In this document: positions 6,826 through 14,893 of the stretch, piece by piece
Position numbering within the stretch: position 1 is the stretch's first letter
How the letters are laid out: every line of letters starts with the position of its first letter
DNA from: Aeromicrobium sp. IC_218
Lineage (GTDB): Bacteria > Actinomycetota > Actinomycetes > Propionibacteriales > Nocardioidaceae
Reading direction: 5' to 3'
DNA length: 64,000 nt
NCBI RefSeq assembly: GCF_004336805.1
Contig: NZ_SJXM01000005.1
Coordinates: 178,678-242,677, forward strand
Notes under the pieces: generated by a model
The model's input: only the letters and a program-made list of their open reading frames with translations
The model's database searches: none
Told to the model about the DNA's origin: nothing
Translations under genes and position numbers: made by a program

Positions 6826-8907
6826 ATGACTTCTTTCGATCATCGAACGAATTCGCGCGTCCCCTTCGTCCACCTCGTGGGCCGCAAGCGTTCGATCCTC
6901 GTCGTGCTGGCCGCGCTCGTCGTGTCCGTCCTGGTGATCCTGTTCGCGCCCGACCCGGTGGAGGGAAGCGGGGCCGGCTCGAACCTGCCGGACGGCGCCG
7001 AGTCCGCACTGGCCAAGAAGGCCGCCGCCGAGCTGCCCGGCTCCGAGGACGCCCCGGCGATCGTGGCGTTCTCGCGCGACGGCGAGAAGCTGAGCGGCCA
7101 GGACCTCGCCGCCGTCGCCGCCCTGCGCGAACCGCTCGCCGACCTCGGCGAGGCGAGCCCGCCCGTCCCGTCCGAGGACGGCACCCTGGCGCTGCTCGCG
7201 ATCCCCCTGCCCGGCGACGTCTCCAACGACGAGAACGCCGACAACGTCCAGGAGCTGCGCGACGTCGTCGCCGACGGGACGCCCGAGGGCGTCACCGCCG
7301 AGGTCACGGGCGGCCCTGCGGTCCAGGCCGACCTGGGCAAGGTCTTCGACGGCGCCGACACCCGCCTGCTCGCCGTCACCGCGGGCGTGGTCGCGCTGCT
7401 GCTGCTCATCACCTACCGCAGCCCGTGGCTGTGGCTCGTCCCGCTGACCGTCATCGGCATCGGCGACCGGGTCGCCGCGGTGTCGCTGAACTACGCGTCC
7501 CAGCTGCTCGACAAGCCGATCGACGGCTCGATCACCGGCATCACGTCGGTGCTGGTCTTCGGCGCGGGCACGAACTACGCCCTGCTGCTCATCGCCCGCT
7601 ACCGCGAGGAGCTGCGCCGCTACGACGACCGCCGCGACGCCATGCGCCACGCGGTGGGCGCGGCCGCCCCGGCCATCCTCTCCAGCTCGGGCACCGTGGC
7701 CCTCGCGCTCGTCGCCCTGACGCTCGCGGAGTCGCCGTTCGTCAGCAGCATCGGCGCCGCCGGCGCGCTCGGCATCGTCGTCGCCGTCCTCTACGCCCTG
7801 GTCGTGCTGCCCTCGGCGATGGTGCTGCCCGGCCGGTGGCTGTTCTGGCCGTTCGTCCCCCGCCAGGGCCAGGAGGGCAAGGAGTACAGCGGCCTGTGGG
7901 GCCGGCTCGGCACCGGCGTCACCCGGCGCCCGGCGATCGTCCTGGTCGTCAGCCTCGCCGCGCTCGTCGCCATGGCCCTGCCGCTGCTCGGGCTCAAGAC
8001 CGGCCTCGGCCAGAGCGAGCAGTTCCTGGACGAGCCGGAGTCGATCTCGGCGCAGAAGACCCTGTCCGAGGGCTTCCCCGGCGGCCTGTCGTCCCCCACG
8101 ACCGTCGTGACGTCCGCCGACCGGGCCGAGGACGTCGCCGCGGCGGCGAAGCAGGTGGACGGCGTCGACGACGCGACCGTCCAGCGTCGCGACGACAGCG
8201 CTGCGGAGATCTCGGTGACCCTGGCCGCGGACCCCGGCACCGACGAGAGCCTCGACACCATCCGTGACCTGCGCACCGCCCTGGACGACGTCGACCCGGA
8301 CGCCCTGGTGGGCGGCGCGGACGCCGAGGACATCGACGAGCGGGCGACCGCCGCCGACGACCGTGCGCTGCTGATCCCGATCGTCCTGGGCGTGGTGCTC
8401 GTGATGCTGCTGGTGCTGCTGCGCTCCGTCGTGGCGGCGCTGCTGCTGGCCGCCACGACGGTGCTGAGCTACCTGTCCGCGCTGGGCGTCGGCTGGCTGG
8501 TGTTCCAGGGCCTCGGCTACTCGGCCATGGACGTCAGCACGCCACTGCTGGCCTTCATCTTCCTGGTGGCGCTGGGCGTCGACTACAACATCTTCCTCAC
8601 GGCCCGCGCCCGTGAGGAGACGGCCGCGACCGGCGACGCCACCGACGGCATCGTCCGTGCCCTGGCCGTCACCGGCGGCGTCATCACCAGTGCGGGCATC
8701 CTGCTCGCGGCCGTGTTCACCGTGCTCGGCGTCCTGCCGCTCGTGCTGCTCGCCCAGCTCGGCGTGGTCGTGGGCTTCGGCGTCCTGCTCGACACCCTGC
8801 TGGTGCGCAGCGTGGTCACGCCGGCCCTGGTCGCCGTCACCGGTCGGTGGTTCTGGTGGCCGAACCGTCTGTCGAAGCAGCACGCCGAGGGCGCGCACGC
8901 CGCGTGA
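6826..8907 (+). CDS. MMPL-family (RND-type) membrane exporter
   Basis: A 693-residue protein with the two-fold MMPL layout: TM1, a large extracellular loop, TM2-6, then a second loop and TM7-12. The typical loop-helix motifs GAGTNYALLLIARYREEL (about residue 248) and VALGVDYNIFLTARAREE (about 583) are present. Such proteins export lipids, siderophores or drugs using the proton gradient; the substrate here is unknown. The ATG follows a TAGTAT hexamer by six bases, so the mRNA is probably leaderless. A 13-base palindrome lies inside codons 4-8 and could be the MarR operator. The last 71 bases overlap the convergent permease gene. Confidence 0.9.
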   Translation: MTSFDHRTNSRVPFVHLVGRKRSILVVLAALVVSVLVILFAPDPVEGSGAGSNLPDGAESALAKKAAAELPGSEDAPAIVAFSRDGEKLSGQDLAAVAALREPLADLGEASPPVPSEDGTLALLAIPLPGDVSNDENADNVQELRDVVADGTPEGVTAEVTGGPAVQADLGKVFDGADTRLLAVTAGVVALLLLITYRSPWLWLVPLTVIGIGDRVAAVSLNYASQLLDKPIDGSITGITSVLVFGAGTNYALLLIARYREELRRYDDRRDAMRHAVGAAAPAILSSSGTVALALVALTLAESPFVSSIGAAGALGIVVAVLYALVVLPSAMVLPGRWLFWPFVPRQGQEGKEYSGLWGRLGTGVTRRPAIVLVVSLAALVAMALPLLGLKTGLGQSEQFLDEPESISAQKTLSEGFPGGLSSPTTVVTSADRAEDVAAAAKQVDGVDDATVQRRDDSAAEISVTLAADPGTDESLDTIRDLRTALDDVDPDALVGGADAEDIDERATAADDRALLIPIVLGVVLVMLLVLLRSVVAALLLAATTVLSYLSALGVGWLVFQGLGYSAMDVSTPLLAFIFLVALGVDYNIFLTARAREETAATGDATDGIVRALAVTGGVITSAGILLAAVFTVLGVLPLVLLAQLGVVVGFGVLLDTLLVRSVVTPALVAVTGRWFWWPNRLSKQHAEGAHAA
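6835..6847. promoter_or_regulatory. Candidate MarR operator in the MMPL start region
   Basis: TTCGAT-C-ATCGAA is a perfect palindrome with a one-base centre, ten bases after the predicted transcription start of the exporter. It is unusually A/T-rich for this DNA. Regulator binding here is inferred from position only. Confidence 0.45.
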
Positions 8908-10114
8908 CGGCGTAGGCGACGAGCGCCAGCGCGAGCACGACGAGACCGGGCAGCACCGACCCGGCCGGCTGCGTCCAGCCGAGCAGCAGGCACCCGGCGA
9001 GGCCGGCGACGGGCACCGCCCGTCGCCGGCCTCGCCGCGTCCGGACCGTGAGCGCGGCCGCGTTGGCGACGGCGTAGTAGAGCAGCACCCCGAAGGACGA
9101 CGCGCCGACGACCGTCCCGAGGTCGCCGACCAGGACGAGCACCACCACCACGACGGCGATGCCGGCCTCGGCCGGCCGCGGGACCCCGTGCCGCGCGTCG
9201 ACGCCGGCCAGCGTCCGGGGCAGGTGCCCGTCGCGCGCGAGGGCCAGCACCGTCCGCGAGACGCCGAGCAGCAGCGCGAGCAGCGCGCCGCCGGCCGCGA
9301 GGGCAGCCGCCGTGCGCACCACGGGCGCCAGCGCGTCGGCCCCTGCCGACTCGACCACGTCGACCAGCGGGGCGGTGGACGTCCCGAGGTGCGCGACGCC
9401 GAGCACGCGGATCCCGGCCCAGGCGACCGCGGCGTACACGACCAGCACCGCCCCGAGCGCCAGCGCCACGGCTCGCGGCACCGTGCGGCTCGGGTCGCGC
9501 ACCTCCTCGCCGAGCGTGGCGACGCGGGCGTACCCGGCGAAGGCGAAGAACAGCACGCCCGCCGCCGCGAGCACGTCCCGCACGCTCCCGCGACCATCCC
9601 CGGCTGGCACAGCGGGAGCGCCGGCACCCACGGCCACGACCGCGGCCAGCACGGCGAGCACCACGACGACGATGACCGCCATGACGGGGATCGTCCGCTG
9701 CACGCCCCACCAGCCGAGCGCGGTCAGCGCCACGACCAGGAGCACCGCCACGACCCGCGCGTGCCCCGGCCAGGCGTAGGTGCCGACCGCCAGCGCCATG
9801 GCGGCGCACGACGCGAGCTTGCCGACCACGAACGCCACGCCGGCCAGGTAGCCCCACACCGGGCCGAGCGCCTCGCGCCCGTAGACGTACGCACCCCCGG
9901 ACTGCGGCCAGCGAGCCGCGAGCACCGACATCGAGGACGCGTTCGCCGCGGCGACGAGCGCGGCCAGCACCAGGGCCACCGGCAGTGCGTCCCCGGCCAG
10001 TGCCGCGGCCGGCGCGAGGGCGACGAAGACCCCTGCACCGAGCATCGACCCCAGCCCGACGACCAGGGCGCCGCCGAGGCCGAGCCGCCGTCGAAGAGAT
10101 CCTGTCGCGCTCAC
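8837..10114 (-). CDS. APC-superfamily amino-acid permease
   Basis: A 425-residue polytopic protein of about 12 helices with the APC-family N-terminus (LGLGGALVVGLGSMLGAG, the unwound first helix that binds substrate) and the AARWPQSGGAYVYG stretch typical of the family. It probably imports an amino acid or polyamine by proton symport; specificity cannot be read. It starts at GTG 10114, six bases after CATGCT. Its 3' end overlaps the convergent MMPL gene by 71 bases, so the last 24 residues, rich in Arg, Ser and Thr, are antisense to that gene. Confidence 0.85.
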   Translation of the reverse strand: MSATGSLRRRLGLGGALVVGLGSMLGAGVFVALAPAAALAGDALPVALVLAALVAAANASSMSVLAARWPQSGGAYVYGREALGPVWGYLAGVAFVVGKLASCAAMALAVGTYAWPGHARVVAVLLVVALTALGWWGVQRTIPVMAVIVVVVLAVLAAVVAVGAGAPAVPAGDGRGSVRDVLAAAGVLFFAFAGYARVATLGEEVRDPSRTVPRAVALALGAVLVVYAAVAWAGIRVLGVAHLGTSTAPLVDVVESAGADALAPVVRTAAALAAGGALLALLLGVSRTVLALARDGHLPRTLAGVDARHGVPRPAEAGIAVVVVVLVLVGDLGTVVGASSFGVLLYYAVANAAALTVRTRRGRRRAVPVAGLAGCLLLGWTQPAGSVLPGLVVLALALVAYAVTRRARPRRAASTDGSATRTTDR

Positions 10115-10151
10115 GCTCCGAGCATGGCGCAGCCGCGTGAACGGACGGGGC

Positions 10152-10157
10152 TACGGT
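10152..10157 (+). promoter_or_regulatory. Leaderless -10 element (TACGGT) of the SDR gene
   Basis: TACGGT is followed by six bases and the ATG at 10164. The fixed distance predicts transcription starting on the start codon. Confidence 0.5.
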
Positions 10158-10163
10158 GACGGC

Positions 10164-10922
10164 ATGGACCTCGGACTCAGCGGACGCACCTTCCTCGTCA
10201 CCGGCGGCACCCGCGGACTCGGCCGCGCCACGGCCGAGACGCTCGTCGCGGAGGGCGCGAACGTCGTCGTCTCCTCCCGCACCCAGGACAGCGTGGACGC
10301 GACCGTGTCGGCCCTGGGCGAGCGCGCCCACGGCCTCGCCCTCGACAACGCCGACCCGGCGACCGCGCAGGCCCTGGTCGACGCCGCTCTCGAGCGCTTC
10401 GGCCGACTCGACGGCGCCCTGGTCAGCGTCGGCGGCCCGCCGCCGGGCCCCGTCTCCGAGGCGACGGACGAGCAGTGGCGCGCGGCGTTCGACAGCATCG
10501 TGGTCGGCGGCATGCGGGTCGCCCGCGCCGTCGCCGGCGCCCTGGGCGACGAGGGCGGCTCGATCGCGTTCGTCCTGTCGACGTCGGTCAAGCAGCCCAT
10601 CGGCGGCCTCGGCCTGAGCAACGGCCTGCGACCGGGCCTGGCCATGGCCGCCAAGACCCTCGCCGACGAGCTCGGCCCGCGGGGCATCCGGGTCAACGGC
10701 CTGCTGCCCGGCCGCGTCGACACCGAGCGGGTGCGCGAGCTGGACGCGCTCGGCGGCGACCCCGAGGCCGCCCGCACGGCGGGCTCCGCCACCATCCCGC
10801 TGCGTCGCTACGGACGTCCCGAGGAGTTCGGCCGGGTCGCCGCCTTCGTGCTCTCCCCCGCCGCCGGCTACCTGAGCGGCGTCATGCTGCCCGTGGACGG
10901 CGGCGCCACCCGCGCCCTGTGA
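10164..10922 (+). CDS. Atypical short-chain dehydrogenase/reductase-like protein
   Basis: A 252-residue Rossmann protein with a good nucleotide motif (TGGTRGLG, residues 12-19) and the C-terminal VDGG. The catalytic YxxxK is missing: after the conserved STSVKQPIGGL the sequence reads SNGLRPG where Tyr and Lys would be. This matches the beta-ketoacyl-reductase-like SDR subgroup known to lack the full tetrad, so it may bind NAD(P)H without classical reductase chemistry. The ATG at 10164 is preferred over 10137 because of the -10 element six bases upstream. It overlaps the next gene by four bases. Confidence 0.85.
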   Translation: MDLGLSGRTFLVTGGTRGLGRATAETLVAEGANVVVSSRTQDSVDATVSALGERAHGLALDNADPATAQALVDAALERFGRLDGALVSVGGPPPGPVSEATDEQWRAAFDSIVVGGMRVARAVAGALGDEGGSIAFVLSTSVKQPIGGLGLSNGLRPGLAMAAKTLADELGPRGIRVNGLLPGRVDTERVRELDALGGDPEAARTAGSATIPLRRYGRPEEFGRVAAFVLSPAAGYLSGVMLPVDGGATRAL

Positions 10923-11428
10923 CGACGATGCTGTGGGCCCACCTGCCGCGCTGGGCCGTGGACGAGGACGGCCTCCCAGCTCCGCGTCGGGACACCCTCT
11001 GGAACCCCGTCGGTCTCCGGATCAATACTGACTCCCTCGCCCCCGCGCGCGAGGCTTCCGGCGTGGTCACCGTCGACGCTTCCGCTCCTCCCACTGAGTG
11101 CCGCTACCGCGCCACGGGCACCGTCTCGGAGCTCCGCGAAGTGCGAACAGCGCTGCCGGGGCTCGCGCTGCTGGAGCTCGTGCTGGACTGCGGGGAGGTA
11201 GCCCTGCAGGTGCAGGCCGAGGGGCGCGCGTCCCGGCTCGCCGGGGTCGGCCGTCTCTCCGTGACCGGACGGCTCGAGGTCGTGCCGGGCTACGAGTGGG
11301 AGGACTTCGCGCTGCTCGACACCCGATCGTCCTGGCTGGTCGCCGAGATGCTCGACGACGCCGAGGAGGACGACGTGCTGGTCGCGTTGTCTCCACTGGG
11401 CACCCAGCCGGGTGGACCGAGCACGTAG
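10919..11428 (+). CDS. Conserved hypothetical protein, coupled to the SDR
   Basis: A protein of about 169 residues that I do not recognise. The GTG at 10919 overlaps the SDR stop (GTGA); an ATG at 10928 is the alternative. The sequence is soluble and acidic, with alternating strands ([43 protein letters not shown]) suggesting a beta-rich fold, and an acidic helix [10 protein letters not shown] near the end. The final 139 bases overlap the convergent desaturase-like gene. Cotranslation with the SDR suggests a shared but unknown role. Confidence 0.6.
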   Translation: MTTMLWAHLPRWAVDEDGLPAPRRDTLWNPVGLRINTDSLAPAREASGVVTVDASAPPTECRYRATGTVSELREVRTALPGLALLELVLDCGEVALQVQAEGRASRLAGVGRLSVTGRLEVVPGYEWEDFALLDTRSSWLVAEMLDDAEEDDVLVALSPLGTQPGGPST

Positions 11429-12255
11429 CCGACGCGCTCGCGCCACGAGCGGGCGTGGCGCAGGTCCCTTCCGATCCGCGCGTACTCGCCGTACTGCAGC
11501 CGCAGCAGGTTGTACGTGCCGACCGGCTTGGTGAGCCCGTACGTCGGCCGCCGGCCCTCGCGCACGAACGTGCCGAACAGCCGGTCCCAGACGATGAGGA
11601 TGCCGCCGTAGTTGGTGTCCAGGTACTCCGCGTCGCTGCCGTGGTGGACGCGATGGTGCGACGGCGTGTTGAGCACCCACTCGACGGGCCGGGGCAGGCG
11701 TCCGACCGTCTCGGTGTGCGTGAAGAACTGGTAGACGAGGTTGAGCGCGAACGCGACGTAGAGCGTCCACGGCGAGAACCCGAGCAGCGGCAGCGGGAGC
11801 CAGAAGAAGAACTCGAACCACGGGTTCCACTTCTGCCGCAGCGCGGTGCCGAAGTTCATGAACTCGCTGCTGTGGTGGGCCTGGTGCCCGGCCCAGCCGA
11901 GCCGCACGCGGTGCGAGAAGCGGTGGTGCCAGTAGTACGCGAGGTCCACCCCGAGGACGACCAGCACCCAGTACCACCAGGTGTCGGTCGGCAGGTGCCA
12001 CGGCGCCAGGTACGAGTAGACGGCGACGAAGGCGAAGAACGTGATGATCTTGTAGACGGTCAGCACCGCGATCGAGACGACGCCCATCGAGATGCTCGTG
12101 CGTGCGTCCTTGAGCTCGTACCCCGTGCGCGGGTGGTCGTGGTCGTCGTCGAGCCAGCGCAGCGCGGCCAGCTCGATGCCGATGCACAGCACGAAGAACG
12201 GCGCGGCGTACGTCAGCGGGTTCTTCAACGGGTCGAGCGACTGCCACAGGTCCAT
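11290..12255 (-). CDS. Sterol desaturase / fatty-acid hydroxylase family protein
   Basis: A 321-residue integral membrane di-iron enzyme. The histidine clusters that bind iron are present: HHRFSH, HQAHHSS, a later His (FFTHTE) and HHRVHHG. Family members hydroxylate or desaturate lipids; the substrate here is unknown. It starts at ATG 12255, six bases after TACGAT. The last 35 or so residues ([14 protein letters not shown] and following) are low-complexity and antisense to the neighbouring gene, so the functional part probably ends near GPPGWVPSG. It is convergent with the SDR pair. Confidence 0.88.
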   Translation of the reverse strand: MDLWQSLDPLKNPLTYAAPFFVLCIGIELAALRWLDDDHDHPRTGYELKDARTSISMGVVSIAVLTVYKIITFFAFVAVYSYLAPWHLPTDTWWYWVLVVLGVDLAYYWHHRFSHRVRLGWAGHQAHHSSEFMNFGTALRQKWNPWFEFFFWLPLPLLGFSPWTLYVAFALNLVYQFFTHTETVGRLPRPVEWVLNTPSHHRVHHGSDAEYLDTNYGGILIVWDRLFGTFVREGRRPTYGLTKPVGTYNLLRLQYGEYARIGRDLRHARSWRERVGYVLGPPGWVPSGDNATSTSSSSASSSISATSQDDRVSSSAKSSHS

Positions 12256-12261
12256 GCCGCG

Positions 12262-12267
12262 ATCGTA
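12262..12267 (-). promoter_or_regulatory. Leaderless -10 element of the desaturase-like gene
   Basis: TACGAT on the minus strand lies six bases before ATG 12255, predicting a leaderless transcript. Confidence 0.5.
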
Positions 12268-12371
12268 GGTGTGACGCAGGTCGCACTAGAGTGGGGCCAG
12301 GCCACCACACCCCGTGGCCGCACCACCGGACGGCCCACCACCGCCGCCCGCGACCCGAGGAGCTCACCACC

Positions 12372-13463
12372 GTGACCGACCACCGCACCGACGACCTGCC
12401 CGTGTCCGCCTTCGGCGCCCCGCACGAGCAGGTCGTGTTCTGCCACGACGCCGACTCCGGCCTCAAGGCGATCATCGCCATCAGCACCACCGCGCTGGGC
12501 CCGGCCCTCGGCGGCACCCGCTTCTACCCCTACGGCTCCGAGCAGGCCGCGCTCGCGGACGTCCTCGCGCTCAGCCAGGGCATGGCCTACAAGAACGCGC
12601 TCGCCGGCCTCGACCTCGGCGGTGGCAAGGCGGTCATCATCGGCGACCCGCGTCGCGACAAGTCCGAGGCGCTGCTGCGGGCGTACGGACGCTTCGTCGA
12701 GACGCTCGGCGGGCGCTACTTCACCGCTTGCGATGTCGGCACGTTCAGCCCCGACATGGACGTCATCGCCCGCGAGACCCGCTACGTCACCGGCCGCACC
12801 GTCGAGCACGGCGGCGCCGGCGACTCGTCCGTGCTCACCGCGTGGGGCGTCTTCCAGGGCATGCGGGCCAGCGCCCAGCACGTCTGGGGCGACACCTCGC
12901 TCGCCGGACGCCGCGTGGGCGTCGCCGGCGTCGGCAAGGTCGGCCGTCACCTCACCGGGCTGCTCGTCGACGCGGACGCACGTGTCGTCGTCACCGACGT
13001 CGACACCGCCGCGGTCGAGCGCCTGCGCGAGACCTACCCCGGCATCGAGGTCGCCGAGTCGACGGACGCGCTCGTGCGCGAGCAGCTCGACGTCTACGCC
13101 CCGTGCGCGCTCGGCGGCGCGCTCAGCGACGAGGTCGTCGACGTGCTCACTGCGCGCGTCGTCTGCGGCGCCGCCAACAACCAACTCGCGCACGCGGGCG
13201 TGGAGAAGCAGCTGGCCGACCGCGGCATCGTGTACGCGCCCGACTACTGCGTGAACGCCGGTGGCGTCATCCAGGTGGCCGACGAGCTCGAGGGCTTCGA
13301 CTTCGACCGCGCCAAGTCACGCGCGACGGGCATCTTCGACACCACGCTGGACGTGCTGGAGACCGCGAGGTCGGAGGGAGTGCCCCCGTCGCAGGCCGCC
13401 GACCGGCTGGCCGAGCAGCGGATGCGTCAGGTGGGACGACTGCGCTCGATCCTGCTGCCGTAG
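12372..13463 (+). CDS. vdh: Valine (branched-chain amino acid) dehydrogenase
   Basis: A 363-residue Glu/Leu/Phe/Val dehydrogenase, the length of Streptomyces Vdh. The catalytic lysine segment [19 protein letters not shown] (about residues 74-92) and the Rossmann motif GVGKVG (about 190) are clear. It would deaminate valine, leucine or isoleucine oxidatively with NAD, feeding branched acyl-CoA synthesis. The GTG at 12372 is chosen because GAGGAG lies nine bases upstream; the frame is open earlier but lacks a ribosome site. Neighbouring DUF3073 and purM repeat the gene order known in Streptomyces. TAGAGT at 12287 may be its -10. Confidence 0.92.
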   Translation: MTDHRTDDLPVSAFGAPHEQVVFCHDADSGLKAIIAISTTALGPALGGTRFYPYGSEQAALADVLALSQGMAYKNALAGLDLGGGKAVIIGDPRRDKSEALLRAYGRFVETLGGRYFTACDVGTFSPDMDVIARETRYVTGRTVEHGGAGDSSVLTAWGVFQGMRASAQHVWGDTSLAGRRVGVAGVGKVGRHLTGLLVDADARVVVTDVDTAAVERLRETYPGIEVAESTDALVREQLDVYAPCALGGALSDEVVDVLTARVVCGAANNQLAHAGVEKQLADRGIVYAPDYCVNAGGVIQVADELEGFDFDRAKSRATGIFDTTLDVLETARSEGVPPSQAADRLAEQRMRQVGRLRSILLP

Positions 13464-13490
13464 CAGCGGACGAGCGAGAGGATCAGGCGG

Positions 13491-13534
13491 GCGAGGGCCC
13501 GGCTGGCCAGCTCAGCTGGCGGCCGGGTCCTCGC
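13491..13534. terminator. Long stem-loop between vdh and the DUF3073 gene
   Basis: GCGAGG...CCTCGC encloses CCGGC/CCGGG and GCCAGCT-C-AGCTGGC, giving a nearly continuous 21-base stem with a tiny loop. No T run follows. It overlaps the stop codon of DUF3073 and follows vdh by 27 bases, so it probably ends both convergent transcripts. Confidence 0.6.
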
Positions 13535-13688
13535 GCTGATGCACGAGGTCGACGTACTGGTCGGGGATCGGGTCACCCGACTCCCCGTGGAGCTCGCGCT
13601 GAAGATCGGTGAAGTCCGTGTCGAACGTTCGGTACTTCAGATCGCGAGCGACCTTGGTCTGTTTGGCTTTGGCTCGGCCGCGCCCCAT
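13512..13688 (-). CDS. DUF3073 family small basic protein
   Basis: A 58-residue protein starting MGRGRAKAKQTKVARDLKY, the hallmark of DUF3073, a small protein conserved in actinobacteria. The first third is strongly basic and may bind nucleic acid; the remainder (DTDFTDLQRELHG) is acidic and helical. Its function is unknown. GAGGGGG lies upstream of the ATG. Upstream on the minus strand TTGGGT and TATTGA, 18 bases apart, make a candidate promoter near 13715-13745. Its place beside purM and vdh matches other actinobacteria. Confidence 0.93.
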   Translation of the reverse strand: MGRGRAKAKQTKVARDLKYRTFDTDFTDLQRELHGESGDPIPDQYVDLVHQREDPAAS

Positions 13689-13825
13689 GGGTCGACCCCC
13701 TCACAGAGAGATAGGCATCAATACGTCGTGGCACCCACCCTACCCAACGACGACGGGAAAGCACGAACCAGCCCCACGAATGTCACACCGTGGTGACTCG
13801 TGGCGCCTGACGGGCGGGAAGAGGC

Positions 13826-14893
13826 CTAGCCGTGGGTTCCCGTCAGGGTGACCGAGCCGCCCTCGCCGTGGACGCCCGCGGCGGCGACGTCGCCGGCGAT
13901 CCAGGCGTCGACGCCGTGCTCGGCGAGCAGCCGGACGGCCGCGTCGGCGGCGTCGGGCGCGACCAGCGCGACCATGCCGACGCCGATGTTCAGCGCCTCC
14001 TCGAGGTCGGCCTGCGGCACGGAGCCGACCTGCTCGACGAGGTCGAAGATGGGCTGGCGCGTCCAGGTGCCGCGGTCGACGCGCACCGACACGGAGTCGG
14101 GCACGACGCGGGCGAGGTTGGCCGCCAGGCCGCCGCCGGTGACGTGCGACATCGCGTGCACCTCGAGCTGGTCGGCCAGGGCCAGGCACGGCTTGGTGTA
14201 CAGCCGGGTCGGGGTGAGCAGCTCGGCGCCCAGGGTGCCGCCGAGCTCGGGCACCTCGCGGTCGAGCTGCCAGCCGGCCTGGTTGAGCAGGACGTGGCGC
14301 ACGAGCGAGTAGCCGTTGGAGTGCAGGCCGGACGAGCGCATGGCCACGACCACGTCGCCGGGGCGGACGAGCTCGGCACCGAGCAGGCGGTCGGCCTCGA
14401 CCACGCCGGTGGTGGAGCCGGCGACGTCGTACTCGTCGACGCCCAGCAGGCCCGGGTGCTCGGCCGTCTCGCCGCCGAGCAGGGCGGTGCCGGACTCGGC
14501 GCACGCCATGGCGATGCCCTTGACGATGTCGGCGATCCGCTCGGGCACGACCTTGCCGGTGGCGATGTAGTCGGTGAGGAACAGCGGCTCGGCGCCGCAC
14601 ACGACCAGGTCGTCGACCAGCATGCCGACGAGGTCGAAGCCGATCGTGTCGTGGACGTCCATGGCCTGGGCGATGGCGACCTTCGTGCCGACGCCGTCGG
14701 CCGACGTGGCCAGCAGCGGGCGGGAGTAGCGCTTGAGCGCGGAGGCGTCGAACAGTCCGGCGAAGCCGCCGATGCCGCCGACGACCTCGGGCCGGCGGGA
14801 CTTCTCGACCCACTGCTTCATCAGCTCGACGGCGCGGTCGCCCTCGGCGACGGAGACGCCGGCGGCGGCGTAGCTGCTGGGGGACGTGGTCAT
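13826..14893 (-). CDS. purM: Phosphoribosylformylglycinamidine cyclo-ligase (AIR synthetase)
   Basis: A 355-residue cytosolic enzyme for the fifth step of purine synthesis: ATP-driven closure of FGAM to aminoimidazole ribotide. The AIRS fold is shown by VGGIGGFAGLFD, the ATP/FGAM loop TSADGVGTKV (about residues 53-62) and GGETAEHPG (about 130). The ATG overlaps the purF stop (ATGA), so PurF and PurM are made together. The length is normal for the family. Confidence 0.97.
   Translation of the reverse strand: MTTSPSSYAAAGVSVAEGDRAVELMKQWVEKSRRPEVVGGIGGFAGLFDASALKRYSRPLLATSADGVGTKVAIAQAMDVHDTIGFDLVGMLVDDLVVCGAEPLFLTDYIATGKVVPERIADIVKGIAMACAESGTALLGGETAEHPGLLGVDEYDVAGSTTGVVEADRLLGAELVRPGDVVVAMRSSGLHSNGYSLVRHVLLNQAGWQLDREVPELGGTLGAELLTPTRLYTKPCLALADQLEVHAMSHVTGGGLAANLARVVPDSVSVRVDRGTWTRQPIFDLVEQVGSVPQADLEEALNIGVGMVALVAPDAADAAVRLLAEHGVDAWIAGDVAAAGVHGEGGSVTLTGTHG

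Noticed and set aside
6808..9627. Long minus-strand open frame antisense to the MMPL exporter
   Set aside because: Gln/His/Asp/Arg-rich composition without domains, as expected from the reverse of a GC-rich gene; the plus-strand protein is a clear family member.
13464..13511. Expected bldC gene between vdh and DUF3073
   Set aside because: The gap is too short; no MerR-type small regulator is encoded here, unlike in Streptomyces.
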